Of a DNA stretch of 29,720 nt, positions 17,253-24,511 are shown one piece after another. The notes under the pieces are model-generated. The model did not search any database. It had not been told where the DNA came from and saw only the letters and a list, made by a program, of their open reading frames with translations. The first letter of the stretch is position 1. The number at the start of each line of letters is the position of its first letter. Made by a program: the position numbers and the translations under genes. Source of the stretch: JAIVGV01 sp035295985 (GTDB taxonomy: Bacteria > Acidobacteriota > Blastocatellia > Pyrinomonadales > Pyrinomonadaceae); contig DATHBT010000277.1 of NCBI GenBank assembly GCA_035295985.1, positions 1 through 29,720 on the forward strand. Direction: 5' to 3'.

Positions 17253-19937
17253 TCAGCGGAACTGCTGGCCGATCTGCTCCGTGCCGAACGTCCCGATGCC
17301 GTTCAGGCGGAAGCTGAAGACGACGCGGTTCTCTTTGCGCAGGCCGAGGTTGAAGTAGAAATCCTGGACGGTGACGGAGCAGCAGTCCCAGGTGTAGCCG
17401 AGGGTGAAGGTCGTCGAGCGCAAACTGGCGTTGTCGGGCCGGTTCTGGAAGTCGAAGAAGAGCGAGGCCCCGCCGAAGAAGCCGCGATCCTGCGAACCCA
17501 GGAACAGTGTCGGACTCCACTGCGAGCCGCGCTGCGTGCCCGGCTCCTTCCCCGCCGGATCGGCGAAGCGCGCGAGCGACGGCGAGAGCCGGATGGCGCG
17601 CGTGTAGTAGAAGGTGGAGAACGCCTGCACGAGCCGCTTCGAGAGCGTGAAGCTGACGGCCAGATCGCGCAGCCCCCCTCCCGCCGTGTCGAGGTTCGTC
17701 CGCACGTCGGCCGAGAGCGTGCGGAGCGGGCGGTAGCGCGCCTCGAAGAAGAGCGGCGAGAAGCGGCGCGGCACGCCGCCGTAGGTGAAGCCGGAGAAGG
17801 TGTTGATCGGGTAGAACTGGTTGCGCCTTCCCGGAATCAGCGAGCCGCCGAACAGTGGATCGAAGAAGTACTTCCCGCGCACCGTGATCGACAGCGCCTC
17901 GTAGGGCTGGCTCGTCAGCGGAGAGGGCGGAGACGCCGCGCCGTTCGCCCCGTTCGCCGCCGCGCCCGTGGCCGTCTCGGTCGAGCGGCGCGTGAAGAAG
18001 CGGTTGGTCAGGCCGAACTCGATCTCGTTCGTGTCGGCGACGGCGTCGAGGTAGTCGAAGCGGATGATCCGCTCGGCGTTCGCAACACCTTCGATCTTGC
18101 GATAGACGACGTAAGGCTCGATGACGTGGCGGAACCGGAGGCCGCCGTCCGAGTTGCGGAAGTTGCGGGCGAGCGCGGGCGGGCGCAGGTCGAAGTTGAA
18201 CTCGCCATAGACGCGGGTGAGATCGCGGCCGACGACGAGGCGCGTCAGCGGGTCAATCGAGTTCGAGTAGTAAGTGCCGTGCAGGACGCCCGTCGCGGTG
18301 GCCGACCAGCCGGCGAAGTTGAGTGGGAGCATGACCTGCGGGCGCACGTTCAGACGCTGCACGACCGAGGGCGTGATCAGCGGGTTCAGGTTCCCCTGCC
18401 GCTGAAACTCCGCGAGGTCTTCGACCGTCTCCTTGCGGCTCACGCCTTCCAGCCCGCCCTCGAACGACCAGTAGACGGGCAGCTTCTCCTTGAGATCGTC
18501 GATGAGCGAAGGGCGCTTGTCGAGGTGGAGACCCGGAAGCTGGCGGATGCGTATGCGCGTGTTCGGGAGCGACGTGACCTGGTTGCGCGCGAGCAGGTTG
18601 AAGCTGTAGGCGTCGGTGTTCTTGTTGACGAAGACCTGCGACCGCTCTTCGGGCGAGATGGCGGCCTGGATGTTGTCGGAAAACACCTGGCGGAAGGCAA
18701 GGTTCGACGTGATGTTCACATCGACGGCGGCGAGGAAGCCGTTCGGGAAGTAGTGGACGCCGTCGGCGTAGAAGCTGGAGCCTCCCTGGTCGGGGTTGCT
18801 GGCGTCGGCCTTCGCGCCGAAGATGCGATCCTTGACGGCGTAGAAGCCGAAGAAGAGGTAGGAGCGCGAGTTGGCGCGCGTGCGCACGTCCCCGCCGAAG
18901 CCGAGGCCGCGGCCCGTGAAGATGTCGTTGCGGAAGGTAACGTCGGCCGAGCGACCCAGGGTCTGGTAGTAGGCGTTCGAGATGCGAAAGCCCTTCTTGC
19001 CGGAGCCGGAGAAGGTGGGCGTCAAAAAGCCGCTCGCCCGATCCCTGCGCTTGAGCGAGACGGAGACGAAGGGGAGCGGGACTACGGGGACGCCCTTGAC
19101 GCGGAACGCCGGGCGGCGCGCGCGCACGCGGTCGTTAATCGTGATCTCGGCGCGCTTCGCCGTGAAACTCCACTTCGGGTTCTCCTCGTCGCAGGCCGTC
19201 ACCTCGGCGTTCGTGGCGACGATGCGGTTGGCCGCGACCTTATCGACGCGGTCGGCCGTGAAGTAGATGATCGTGCCGTCCTCGGTCTGGTTCGTGAAGC
19301 CGGTGGAGTTGACGAAGTGGCCGAGCTTCGTGCCGTAGTTGAACTCGGCGCGCGAACCCGTAATGCGCTGCGAGTCGCCCTGATCGAAGACGACGTTGCC
19401 CTCGGCGACGACGCGCTCCGTCGCCTCGTACACCGTCAGCTTGTCGGCCTGCAAGCGGTAGATGCCGACGCGCGCGTCCACGTTCCCCGTGTGGACGAAG
19501 ACGCGCTTGCCCTCCTCGCCCGTGACGGTCTGCGTCTCCGCTTCGACCTCGAACTGCTCGGTCGCCGCGCCGCCGCGCGCCCCTTGCGGCTGCTGGCGTG
19601 CGGGCCGCACGCGCACGGGCTGATTCTGTTCGAGCGGGTTGACGTTCGGCGTGTCGGAGATCGGGTTCTGGACTTTGCGCTCGATGGGGCTGGTCTGCTG
19701 CTGCTGCGCGCGCACGCCGGCCGCCGGCGCGAGCAGCGCGAAGGCGGCGACGGCGCAGAGTGCGGCGGGCCACGCGAGGCGCGCGGGCGCACGTCTGCTC
19801 GAACTTTTCGCAGGAGGGACTGACTGCAAGAGAAGAACCCCGGCCCGTAAGACGCGAGACGCGCGCGACCGCCCCCGCAAGTTCCGACGCCGGCCGCGCG
19901 CTTGATTTGCCCGACTAAGGCGCGGCGATGCTAACAC
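17253..19937 (-). CDS. lptD: LPS-assembly outer membrane protein LptD
   Basis: The product (up to 894 residues) has a hydrophobic export signal (about 54-78), an LptA-like jellyroll region with repeated GNV-, ADKLTVYEA and EGNVVFDQGDS elements (about 125-250), and then a long beta-barrel region rich in alternating aromatic strands. The middle motif VPVVPLPFVSVSLKRR with SGFLTPTFSGSGKKGF is typical of LptD/OstA. Cys852-Cys853 near the end match the conserved C-terminal cysteine pair that forms disulfides in E. coli LptD; only one other mature cysteine is present (Cys249). LptD with LptE inserts LPS into the outer leaflet. The start is uncertain: the GTG used here gives a long basic leader, and a TTG near 19826 would give a normal signal peptide. 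It diverges from lpxB. Confidence 0.92.
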   Translation of the reverse strand: MLASPRLSRANQARGRRRNLRGRSRASRVLRAGVLLLQSVPPAKSSSRRAPARLAWPAALCAVAAFALLAPAAGVRAQQQQTSPIERKVQNPISDTPNVNPLEQNQPVRVRPARQQPQGARGGAATEQFEVEAETQTVTGEEGKRVFVHTGNVDARVGIYRLQADKLTVYEATERVVAEGNVVFDQGDSQRITGSRAEFNYGTKLGHFVNSTGFTNQTEDGTIIYFTADRVDKVAANRIVATNAEVTACDEENPKWSFTAKRAEITINDRVRARRPAFRVKGVPVVPLPFVSVSLKRRDRASGFLTPTFSGSGKKGFRISNAYYQTLGRSADVTFRNDIFTGRGLGFGGDVRTRANSRSYLFFGFYAVKDRIFGAKADASNPDQGGSSFYADGVHYFPNGFLAAVDVNITSNLAFRQVFSDNIQAAISPEERSQVFVNKNTDAYSFNLLARNQVTSLPNTRIRIRQLPGLHLDKRPSLIDDLKEKLPVYWSFEGGLEGVSRKETVEDLAEFQRQGNLNPLITPSVVQRLNVRPQVMLPLNFAGWSATATGVLHGTYYSNSIDPLTRLVVGRDLTRVYGEFNFDLRPPALARNFRNSDGGLRFRHVIEPYVVYRKIEGVANAERIIRFDYLDAVADTNEIEFGLTNRFFTRRSTETATGAAANGANGAASPPSPLTSQPYEALSITVRGKYFFDPLFGGSLIPGRRNQFYPINTFSGFTYGGVPRRFSPLFFEARYRPLRTLSADVRTNLDTAGGGLRDLAVSFTLSKRLVQAFSTFYYTRAIRLSPSLARFADPAGKEPGTQRGSQWSPTLFLGSQDRGFFGGASLFFDFQNRPDNASLRSTTFTLGYTWDCCSVTVQDFYFNLGLRKENRVVFSFRLNGIGTFGTEQIGQQFR

Positions 19938-20008
19938 GCGCCCGCGAGGGGCGACAAGCAGGCCCGACCGCGCCGCCGCGCCCGCCGCGCGGTGTTACTA
20001 TTCACCGA

Positions 20009-21205
20009 ATGTCCGGGCCGGGTGACGAAAAATTTCGCCTGATGATCGTCGCGGGCGAGGCGTCGGGCGACGCGCACGCGGCGTCGCTCGTGCGGGCGCT
20101 GCGTGAGAGAGCGCCGGCCGCGCGCTTCGAGTTCTTCGGCGGGACGCAAGCGGGGATGCGCGCCGAGGGCGTCGAGACGGTCGTCCGCACGGACGAGCTT
20201 TCGATCACGGGCCTTCTGGAGATCGCGCGCGCCCTTCCCCGCTTCGGCCGCGCCTACCGCGAACTCAGACGTGCCGCTTTAGAACGCCGCCCGTTGGCGG
20301 TCGTGCTCGTCGATTGGCCCGACTTCAACCTGCGGCTCGCGCGCGCGCTGCGACGGCGCGGGATAAAAGTCATTTACTACGTCAGCCCGCAGCTCTGGGC
20401 CTGGCGCGGCTACCGCGTGCGCGCGATCCGCCGCGACGTTGATCTGCTGCTCGCCCTGCTCCCCTTCGAGCCGGCGTGGTACGAGGCGCGCGGCTTCCCA
20501 AAGGTCGAGTTCGTCGGCCACCCGCTCGCCTCCGAGGTGCGCCGCCTCGACAACCGCGCCGAGTTCTGCCGACGCCACGGACTAGACCCCGCGCGCCCCG
20601 TAGTCGGGCTGCTCCCGGGCAGCCGGCGCAAGGAGCTGGCGCGGATTCTGCCGCCGATGCTCGGAGCCGCGCGGCTCATAGCTGCCGCGCGCGAAGGCGC
20701 GCAGTTCGTCGTCGCGCTCGCCCCTTCCCGTGCGCCCGAAGAGGCCGAAGTGCTCGTCGCGGCACTCGGCGGCTCAAACGATCTTGACTTCGGTAAAAAC
20801 TTGCGCGTCGTGAGCGGCGAGACGCGCGAGGCGCTGTCGGCCGCCGACGCCGCGGCGGTCGCGTCGGGAACGGCGACGCTCGAAGCGGCGCTCGCCGAGA
20901 CGCCGCTCGTCGTCGTCTATCGCGAGTCGGCGATCAACTGGCACGTCCTGGGGAGCCTCATCAGCGTCGAGCACTACGGCCTCGTCAACCTCGTCGCCGG
21001 CCGCCGCGTAGCAGTCGAGCTGATGCAGTACGACTTCACGCCCGCCGCGCTCGCGCGCGAACTACTGAGCCTGCTCGACCCCGCCGCCAACGCCGCCGCG
21101 CGCGCCGCCCTGCGCGAAGCGACCGCGCCGCTGCGCGCGGGCGACGCCTCACGCCGCGCCGCCGACGCCGTGCTCCGCGCCCTGCGCGCGTGGGAGACGG
21201 GTTAG
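20009..21205 (+). CDS. lpxB: Lipid-A-disaccharide synthase LpxB
   Basis: The 398-residue protein starts at an ATG shortly before LMIVAGEASGDAHAASLVRAL, the diagnostic N-terminal motif of LpxB. It also has VDWPDFNLRLARAL, YYVSPQLWAWR, FVGHPL, LLPGSRRKEL and VVYRESAI, all in family order, and is of normal length. LpxB joins UDP-2,3-diacylglucosamine and lipid X into the lipid A disaccharide at the inner face of the cytoplasmic membrane. The frame is open upstream to 19928, but that extension has no family similarity, and the ATG at 20009 fits best. No good ribosome binding site is seen. It diverges from lptD and converges on the VKOR gene, whose stop codon overlaps its own. Confidence 0.96.
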   Translation: MSGPGDEKFRLMIVAGEASGDAHAASLVRALRERAPAARFEFFGGTQAGMRAEGVETVVRTDELSITGLLEIARALPRFGRAYRELRRAALERRPLAVVLVDWPDFNLRLARALRRRGIKVIYYVSPQLWAWRGYRVRAIRRDVDLLLALLPFEPAWYEARGFPKVEFVGHPLASEVRRLDNRAEFCRRHGLDPARPVVGLLPGSRRKELARILPPMLGAARLIAAAREGAQFVVALAPSRAPEEAEVLVAALGGSNDLDFGKNLRVVSGETREALSAADAAAVASGTATLEAALAETPLVVVYRESAINWHVLGSLISVEHYGLVNLVAGRRVAVELMQYDFTPAALARELLSLLDPAANAAARAALREATAPLRAGDASRRAADAVLRALRAWETG

Positions 21206-21798
21206 AGCCGGCCCGCCGCTCGCGCCAGCGCCCACAGAGAGAGCCACAGCCAGAACTGCGAGACGCAGAAGGCGACGAGCAGCACGAGCGGCGCGTGAGA
21301 TCGCTTCCGCGCGGGCGCGGGCGCGCGGCGACAGAGCACGAGGGCGAGCGCGAGCGCTATGTAAACGAGGAGGTGGTTCCAGGGGCAGAGCGGGCAGAGG
21401 GCGTCGAGGTGTATGAGCAGCCAGAAGAAGCGGAGGGTAAAGAGGGCGGCGACGGCCAGCCAGAAGGCGAGCGTGCGCAACACGTGGCGGCGGTAATCCG
21501 GCCCCAGCCTGCGGCCCGCCTCCCACCAGACGAGGCAGCCGAGCCAGAAGCCGAACCCCAGCAGCGCGTTCGGGAAGTAGAAGGCGCGCGCTTCCTTCGT
21601 CAGCAGAACCTTGTCGCAGTCGATCCCCTCAGTCCACGAACACAACGAAGTGCCCGCCGCGGCCCACCCGGCTTGCAGCGCGAGGTAGCGCCAACTGAGG
21701 TAAGCGGTGTTGACGACGGCCAGCAGGATCGCGGCCGTCAGCAGCCGTCCGAGCCGCCGCGGGTGCGCCTCTCCGGCCGTCTCAGTCTGGGTTGGCAT
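21202..21798 (-). CDS. VKOR-family thiol-disulfide oxidase (vitamin K epoxide reductase-like)
   Basis: The 198-residue membrane protein has four or five helices. Cysteines are placed as in bacterial VKOR: Cys53 and Cys61 in the first periplasmic loop (LCSWTEGIDCDKVL) and a C-P-L-C redox motif at 135-138, followed by WNH in a membrane helix. In bacteria VKOR replaces DsbB: it passes electrons from a DsbA-like protein to quinone and so drives disulfide formation in the periplasm. No fused thioredoxin domain is present. The ATG at 21798 is preferred, since an upstream in-frame extension has no helix or family match. It is the last gene of the lpxA-lpxD operon, 38 bases after its neighbour, and its TAA overlaps the lpxB TAG. 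A link to LptD disulfides is inferred. Confidence 0.88.
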   Translation of the reverse strand: MPTQTETAGEAHPRRLGRLLTAAILLAVVNTAYLSWRYLALQAGWAAAGTSLCSWTEGIDCDKVLLTKEARAFYFPNALLGFGFWLGCLVWWEAGRRLGPDYRRHVLRTLAFWLAVAALFTLRFFWLLIHLDALCPLCPWNHLLVYIALALALVLCRRAPAPARKRSHAPLVLLVAFCVSQFWLWLSLWALARAAGRL

Positions 21799-21836
21799 TG
21801 AGCGAAACGGGGGCCGCGGCTGACCGCCGACAGCCC

Positions 21837-22223
21837 TCACCCCCAGAAGCGCCACCAGGGCCGTCGCGCGCGCGGCGGCGGGCCAAGTATCTGGCAGCCG
21901 GCGGCGCGAACGTCCGAGAGCGCGCCGCTCTCTTCCGTCAGAGGCCACACGTCGAGCCGAACGCCTTCGGGTAGCAGTTGCGAGAGGCGGCAGCCGACCT
22001 CGTGCATCAGCGCGTCGACGTCCGCGCCCGGCTCGATCCGCACGACGAGCACCTGCGCCGCGCTCTCCATCGCGCCGGGGACGAAGATTTGTGGCAGGTG
22101 CGCCTCCGCGAATCCGAGCGAGGCGAGCATGTCGGCCAGCGCGGCCGACTGCGCCTGAGGCATCCGTTCGACGGGCGCGCCGATCAGAATCTGCGTCCCG
22201 GCCTTGATCGTCTGCGCCTCCAT
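21837..22223 (-). CDS. Unknown 128-aa protein of the lpx operon
   Basis: The ATG at 22223 overlaps the lpxD stop by one base (TGATG), strong evidence for a real, coupled gene. The product begins MEAQTIKAGTQILIGAPVER and appears soluble, with no signal peptide or membrane helix. It contains an EPGADVDALMHEVGCRLSQLLPEGVRLDVWPL segment with alternating strands and helices, two cysteines, and a tryptophan-rich basic end (RRPWWRFWG). I do not recognise the family. Its place between lpxD and the VKOR gene suggests an envelope-related role, but nothing in the sequence shows one. Confidence 0.72.
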   Translation of the reverse strand: MEAQTIKAGTQILIGAPVERMPQAQSAALADMLASLGFAEAHLPQIFVPGAMESAAQVLVVRIEPGADVDALMHEVGCRLSQLLPEGVRLDVWPLTEESGALSDVRAAGCQILGPPPRARRPWWRFWG

Positions 22224-23329
22224 CAGCCTTCCCCTCCGTCGCCCGCCGCGCCCTGCCCTTCGAGGCGCGCCGTCAGCTCGCCGACTCGCCGCTTCAGCTC
22301 GTCGAGTTCGGCGCGCATCTGCGGGAGGCGTCCGAAGTGGGCGTTCAGGCGCTTGTACTCGTCGAGGGGCCGGACGGGCACGCCCCACTGCACCGTGCCC
22401 GCGCGCACGATCTTTCCGGGCAGCACGCCAGCCTTCGACCCGATGACGGCCCCTCGCTCGACGCGCGCGTGATCGCCAAAACCCACCTGACCGCCGATGA
22501 TCGCGTCGTCCTCGATGACGGTGCTGCCTGAAATCCCCGTCTGCGCGGCGATGACGACGCGCTCACCGATCCGCACGTTGTGGCCGACCTGCACGAGGTT
22601 GTCGATCTTAGTGCCGCGCCCGATCCGCGTCTCGCCGAGCGCGCCTCGGTCAACACAACTGCCCGCGCCGATCTCCACGTCGTCTTCTATCACGACCGTC
22701 CCCACCTGCGGGAACTTGTGATAGACGCCCGCCCCGTCCCTCGCGTAGCCGAAGCCGTCCGCGCCGACGACGACGCCCGCATGAAGGACGACCCGCTCGC
22801 CCAGGCTCACGCCCGCGTAGAGGACGACGTTAGCGCGCAGCACGCAGCCCCCGCCGACCGTCGCGCCGTCGCCTATAACAACGCCCGCGTGAATCTGCGC
22901 GCCCTCGCCGACGCGCACGCCGCTGCCGACTACGGCGTGCGGCCCGACGTAAACGCCCTCGCCCAGTTCCGCGTCTTCCGCGATGACTGCCGTAGGGTGC
23001 GCGCCCGCAGGTAGCGGTCTCGGCGCGTGCAAAACTTCCGCCGCGAGCGCGAAGGCCAGCTTCGGCCGCGCGGCTTCGACGACGGCCGGCACCTGCGGCG
23101 CGACCTCCCTCGCCCGCCCGCCCGCGCCCTCCGGCACGATCAGGCAGGATGCGCGGCAGCCCCGCGCCTGCTCCAAAAACTTCTCCGCCTCGACGAAGCA
23201 GAGCGCGCCCTCGCCCGCCGCCTCAAGCGACGCCACGCGCCCGACCCGAACCTCGCCGCCCGCGACGACGCGCCCGCCCGCGAGCGCGGCCAGCTCCGCG
23301 ACCGTCTTCCCATCCACTTCGCTGCTCAT
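22223..23329 (-). CDS. lpxD: UDP-3-O-acylglucosamine N-acyltransferase LpxD
   Basis: The 368-residue protein has an N-terminal uridine-binding domain (about 1-105, with SLEAAGEGALCFVE) and then a left-handed beta-helix of hexapeptide repeats (about 110-320). FGYARDGAGVYHKFPQVG and KIDNLVQVGHNVRIG are typical of LpxD; His250 in the latter corresponds to the catalytic His of the family. A C-terminal helix ending in a Gly/Glu-rich tail completes the trimer-forming part. It adds the N-linked acyl chain, the third step of lipid A synthesis, in the cytoplasm. The start overlaps the lpxA stop by four bases (ATGA), so the two are translationally coupled. fabZ, often placed between lpxD and lpxA, is absent here. 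Confidence 0.96.
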   Translation of the reverse strand: MSSEVDGKTVAELAALAGGRVVAGGEVRVGRVASLEAAGEGALCFVEAEKFLEQARGCRASCLIVPEGAGGRAREVAPQVPAVVEAARPKLAFALAAEVLHAPRPLPAGAHPTAVIAEDAELGEGVYVGPHAVVGSGVRVGEGAQIHAGVVIGDGATVGGGCVLRANVVLYAGVSLGERVVLHAGVVVGADGFGYARDGAGVYHKFPQVGTVVIEDDVEIGAGSCVDRGALGETRIGRGTKIDNLVQVGHNVRIGERVVIAAQTGISGSTVIEDDAIIGGQVGFGDHARVERGAVIGSKAGVLPGKIVRAGTVQWGVPVRPLDEYKRLNAHFGRLPQMRAELDELKRRVGELTARLEGQGAAGDGGEG

Positions 23330-24150
23330 CCCTCAGACTCTTCCGCCGTCGCTCCCGTCTCTCCCGCCGCGCTACGACGTGCGGCGCGAATGAAGCCGCG
23401 CCGCGAGCCGCGTATGAAGTCGGCGAGGTGTCGCACGTGCTCGTCTTTAACACTTTCGAGCGCGGCGAGCGCCGCTTCGAGCGCCAGCCCCTCGCGCAGC
23501 AGCATCCGGTACGCGCGCCGTAACGCCTGCCGGCTCTCCGCAGTAAAACCCCCGCGCCGCAGGCCGATTGTGTTCAAACCCCGCGCGCGCGGCGGGTTGC
23601 CGTCGGTCGTAAAATAAGGCAGCACGTCCTGCACGATCTTCGACTTGCCCCCGACCATCGCGTAACGGCCGATGCGCACGAACTGGTGGCAGCCCACGTC
23701 GTTCGACAGGAACGCGTGATCCTCGACCCGTATGTGCCCGGCGAGCGCCGCGCCGTTGGCGAAGATGTTGTCGTCGCCCACCTGGCAGTCGTGCGCGACG
23801 TGGACGCCGACCATCAGAAAATTCCTGTCGCCGATCCGCGTCGGCTCACCTTCGCGCGTCGCCCTGTGAATCGTCACATGTTCGCGTATCAGGTTGTCGT
23901 CGCCGATGACAAGCCGCGTCTCCCCGCCCCGGAACGACACGTCCTGCGGCTCGCCGCCCAAGATCGCGTGCTCGAAGACGCGGTTGCGCGCCCCCATCGT
24001 CGTGAACCTCTTGACGACGGCGTGCGCGCCGATCTCGCAGCCCGCGCCGACCGACGCGCCGTCCTCGACGACCGCGTACGGCCCGACCCGCACGCCCTCG
24101 CCCAGCTCCGCGCGCGCGCCCACCACGGCCGTCTCGTGAACCTGAATCAT
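23326..24150 (-). CDS. lpxA: UDP-N-acetylglucosamine acyltransferase LpxA
   Basis: The 274-residue protein is nearly all hexapeptide-repeat beta-helix followed by an alpha-helical C-terminus. Family motifs are clear: VHETAVVG at the start, GGEPQDVSFRG, IREHVTIHR, VGVHVAHDCQVGD containing catalytic His120, NDVGCHQFVRIG, and NTIGLRRGGF. It transfers the 3-hydroxyacyl chain from acyl-ACP to UDP-GlcNAc, the first step of lipid A synthesis. The ATG at 24150 is chosen; a GTG nine bases upstream is possible and neither has a clear ribosome binding site. The C-terminal tail after RGSRRGFIRAARR is extra and Glu/Gly-rich. It is the first gene of the minus-strand lpxA-lpxD-unknown-VKOR operon. Confidence 0.96.
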   Translation of the reverse strand: MIQVHETAVVGARAELGEGVRVGPYAVVEDGASVGAGCEIGAHAVVKRFTTMGARNRVFEHAILGGEPQDVSFRGGETRLVIGDDNLIREHVTIHRATREGEPTRIGDRNFLMVGVHVAHDCQVGDDNIFANGAALAGHIRVEDHAFLSNDVGCHQFVRIGRYAMVGGKSKIVQDVLPYFTTDGNPPRARGLNTIGLRRGGFTAESRQALRRAYRMLLREGLALEAALAALESVKDEHVRHLADFIRGSRRGFIRAARRSAAGETGATAEESEG

Positions 24151-24201
24151 CGCGGCCACGGATACTACATCAAAAGCCGTAAACCGTGACAGGTGGCGGG
24201 A

Positions 24202-24312
24202 GGCTGTTAGCTGTTAGCGATTAGCCGTTAGCCGGAAGACGGCAGAAACCTCCGGTAACGGGCTTTCGGTTTCCGGTCTGGCTAACAGCTAAAGGCTAAT
24301 AGCCGACAGCTC
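24202..24312. repeat. Compound inverted repeat with GCTGTTA/GTTAGCC words
   Basis: The left arm (24202-24233) holds GCTGTTA, GCTGTTA, GCGATTA, GCCGTTA words; the right arm (24280-24312) is the reverse complement with TAACAGC, TAATAGC and similar. Inner arms CCGGAA/TTCCGG and GAAACC/GGTTTC extend the fold. It lies in the gap between the divergent lpxA and radical SAM genes (361 bases), which otherwise holds the promoter at 24358. Confidence 0.85.
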
Positions 24313-24357
24313 CCTTCCTGTCGCCCGCCAGGGTTTACCCGTCACGGCTCTTATGTC

Positions 24358-24386
24358 TTGCCTTTTCAAGTAGATGCCAGTATCAT
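24358..24386 (+). promoter_or_regulatory. Sigma70-type promoter for the radical SAM gene
   Basis: TTGCCT (24358-24363), a 17-base spacer and TATCAT (24381-24386). It points at the gene starting at 24512 and leaves a leader of about 120 bases. Confidence 0.5.
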
Positions 24387-24511
24387 GGCCCGTCGTTTTG
24401 GGGCACACGCTCTCGTCGTGTGTGCGGCCGGGGCGGCAGTCGAATCAGGGTTCACTTCATCTAAAGCCAGTGAAATTTTACGAGAGCTGTTCTCGGAGGG
24501 AAGCGTAAAAA

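Noticed and set aside
17217..19823. 868-codon open frame antisense to lptD
   Set aside because: Arg/Glu/Val-rich composition typical of the antisense frame of a GC-rich gene; lptD on the other strand has clear motifs.
19928..20008. N-terminal extension of LpxB
   Set aside because: Pro/Arg-rich, without similarity to LpxB, and overlapping the lptD leader.
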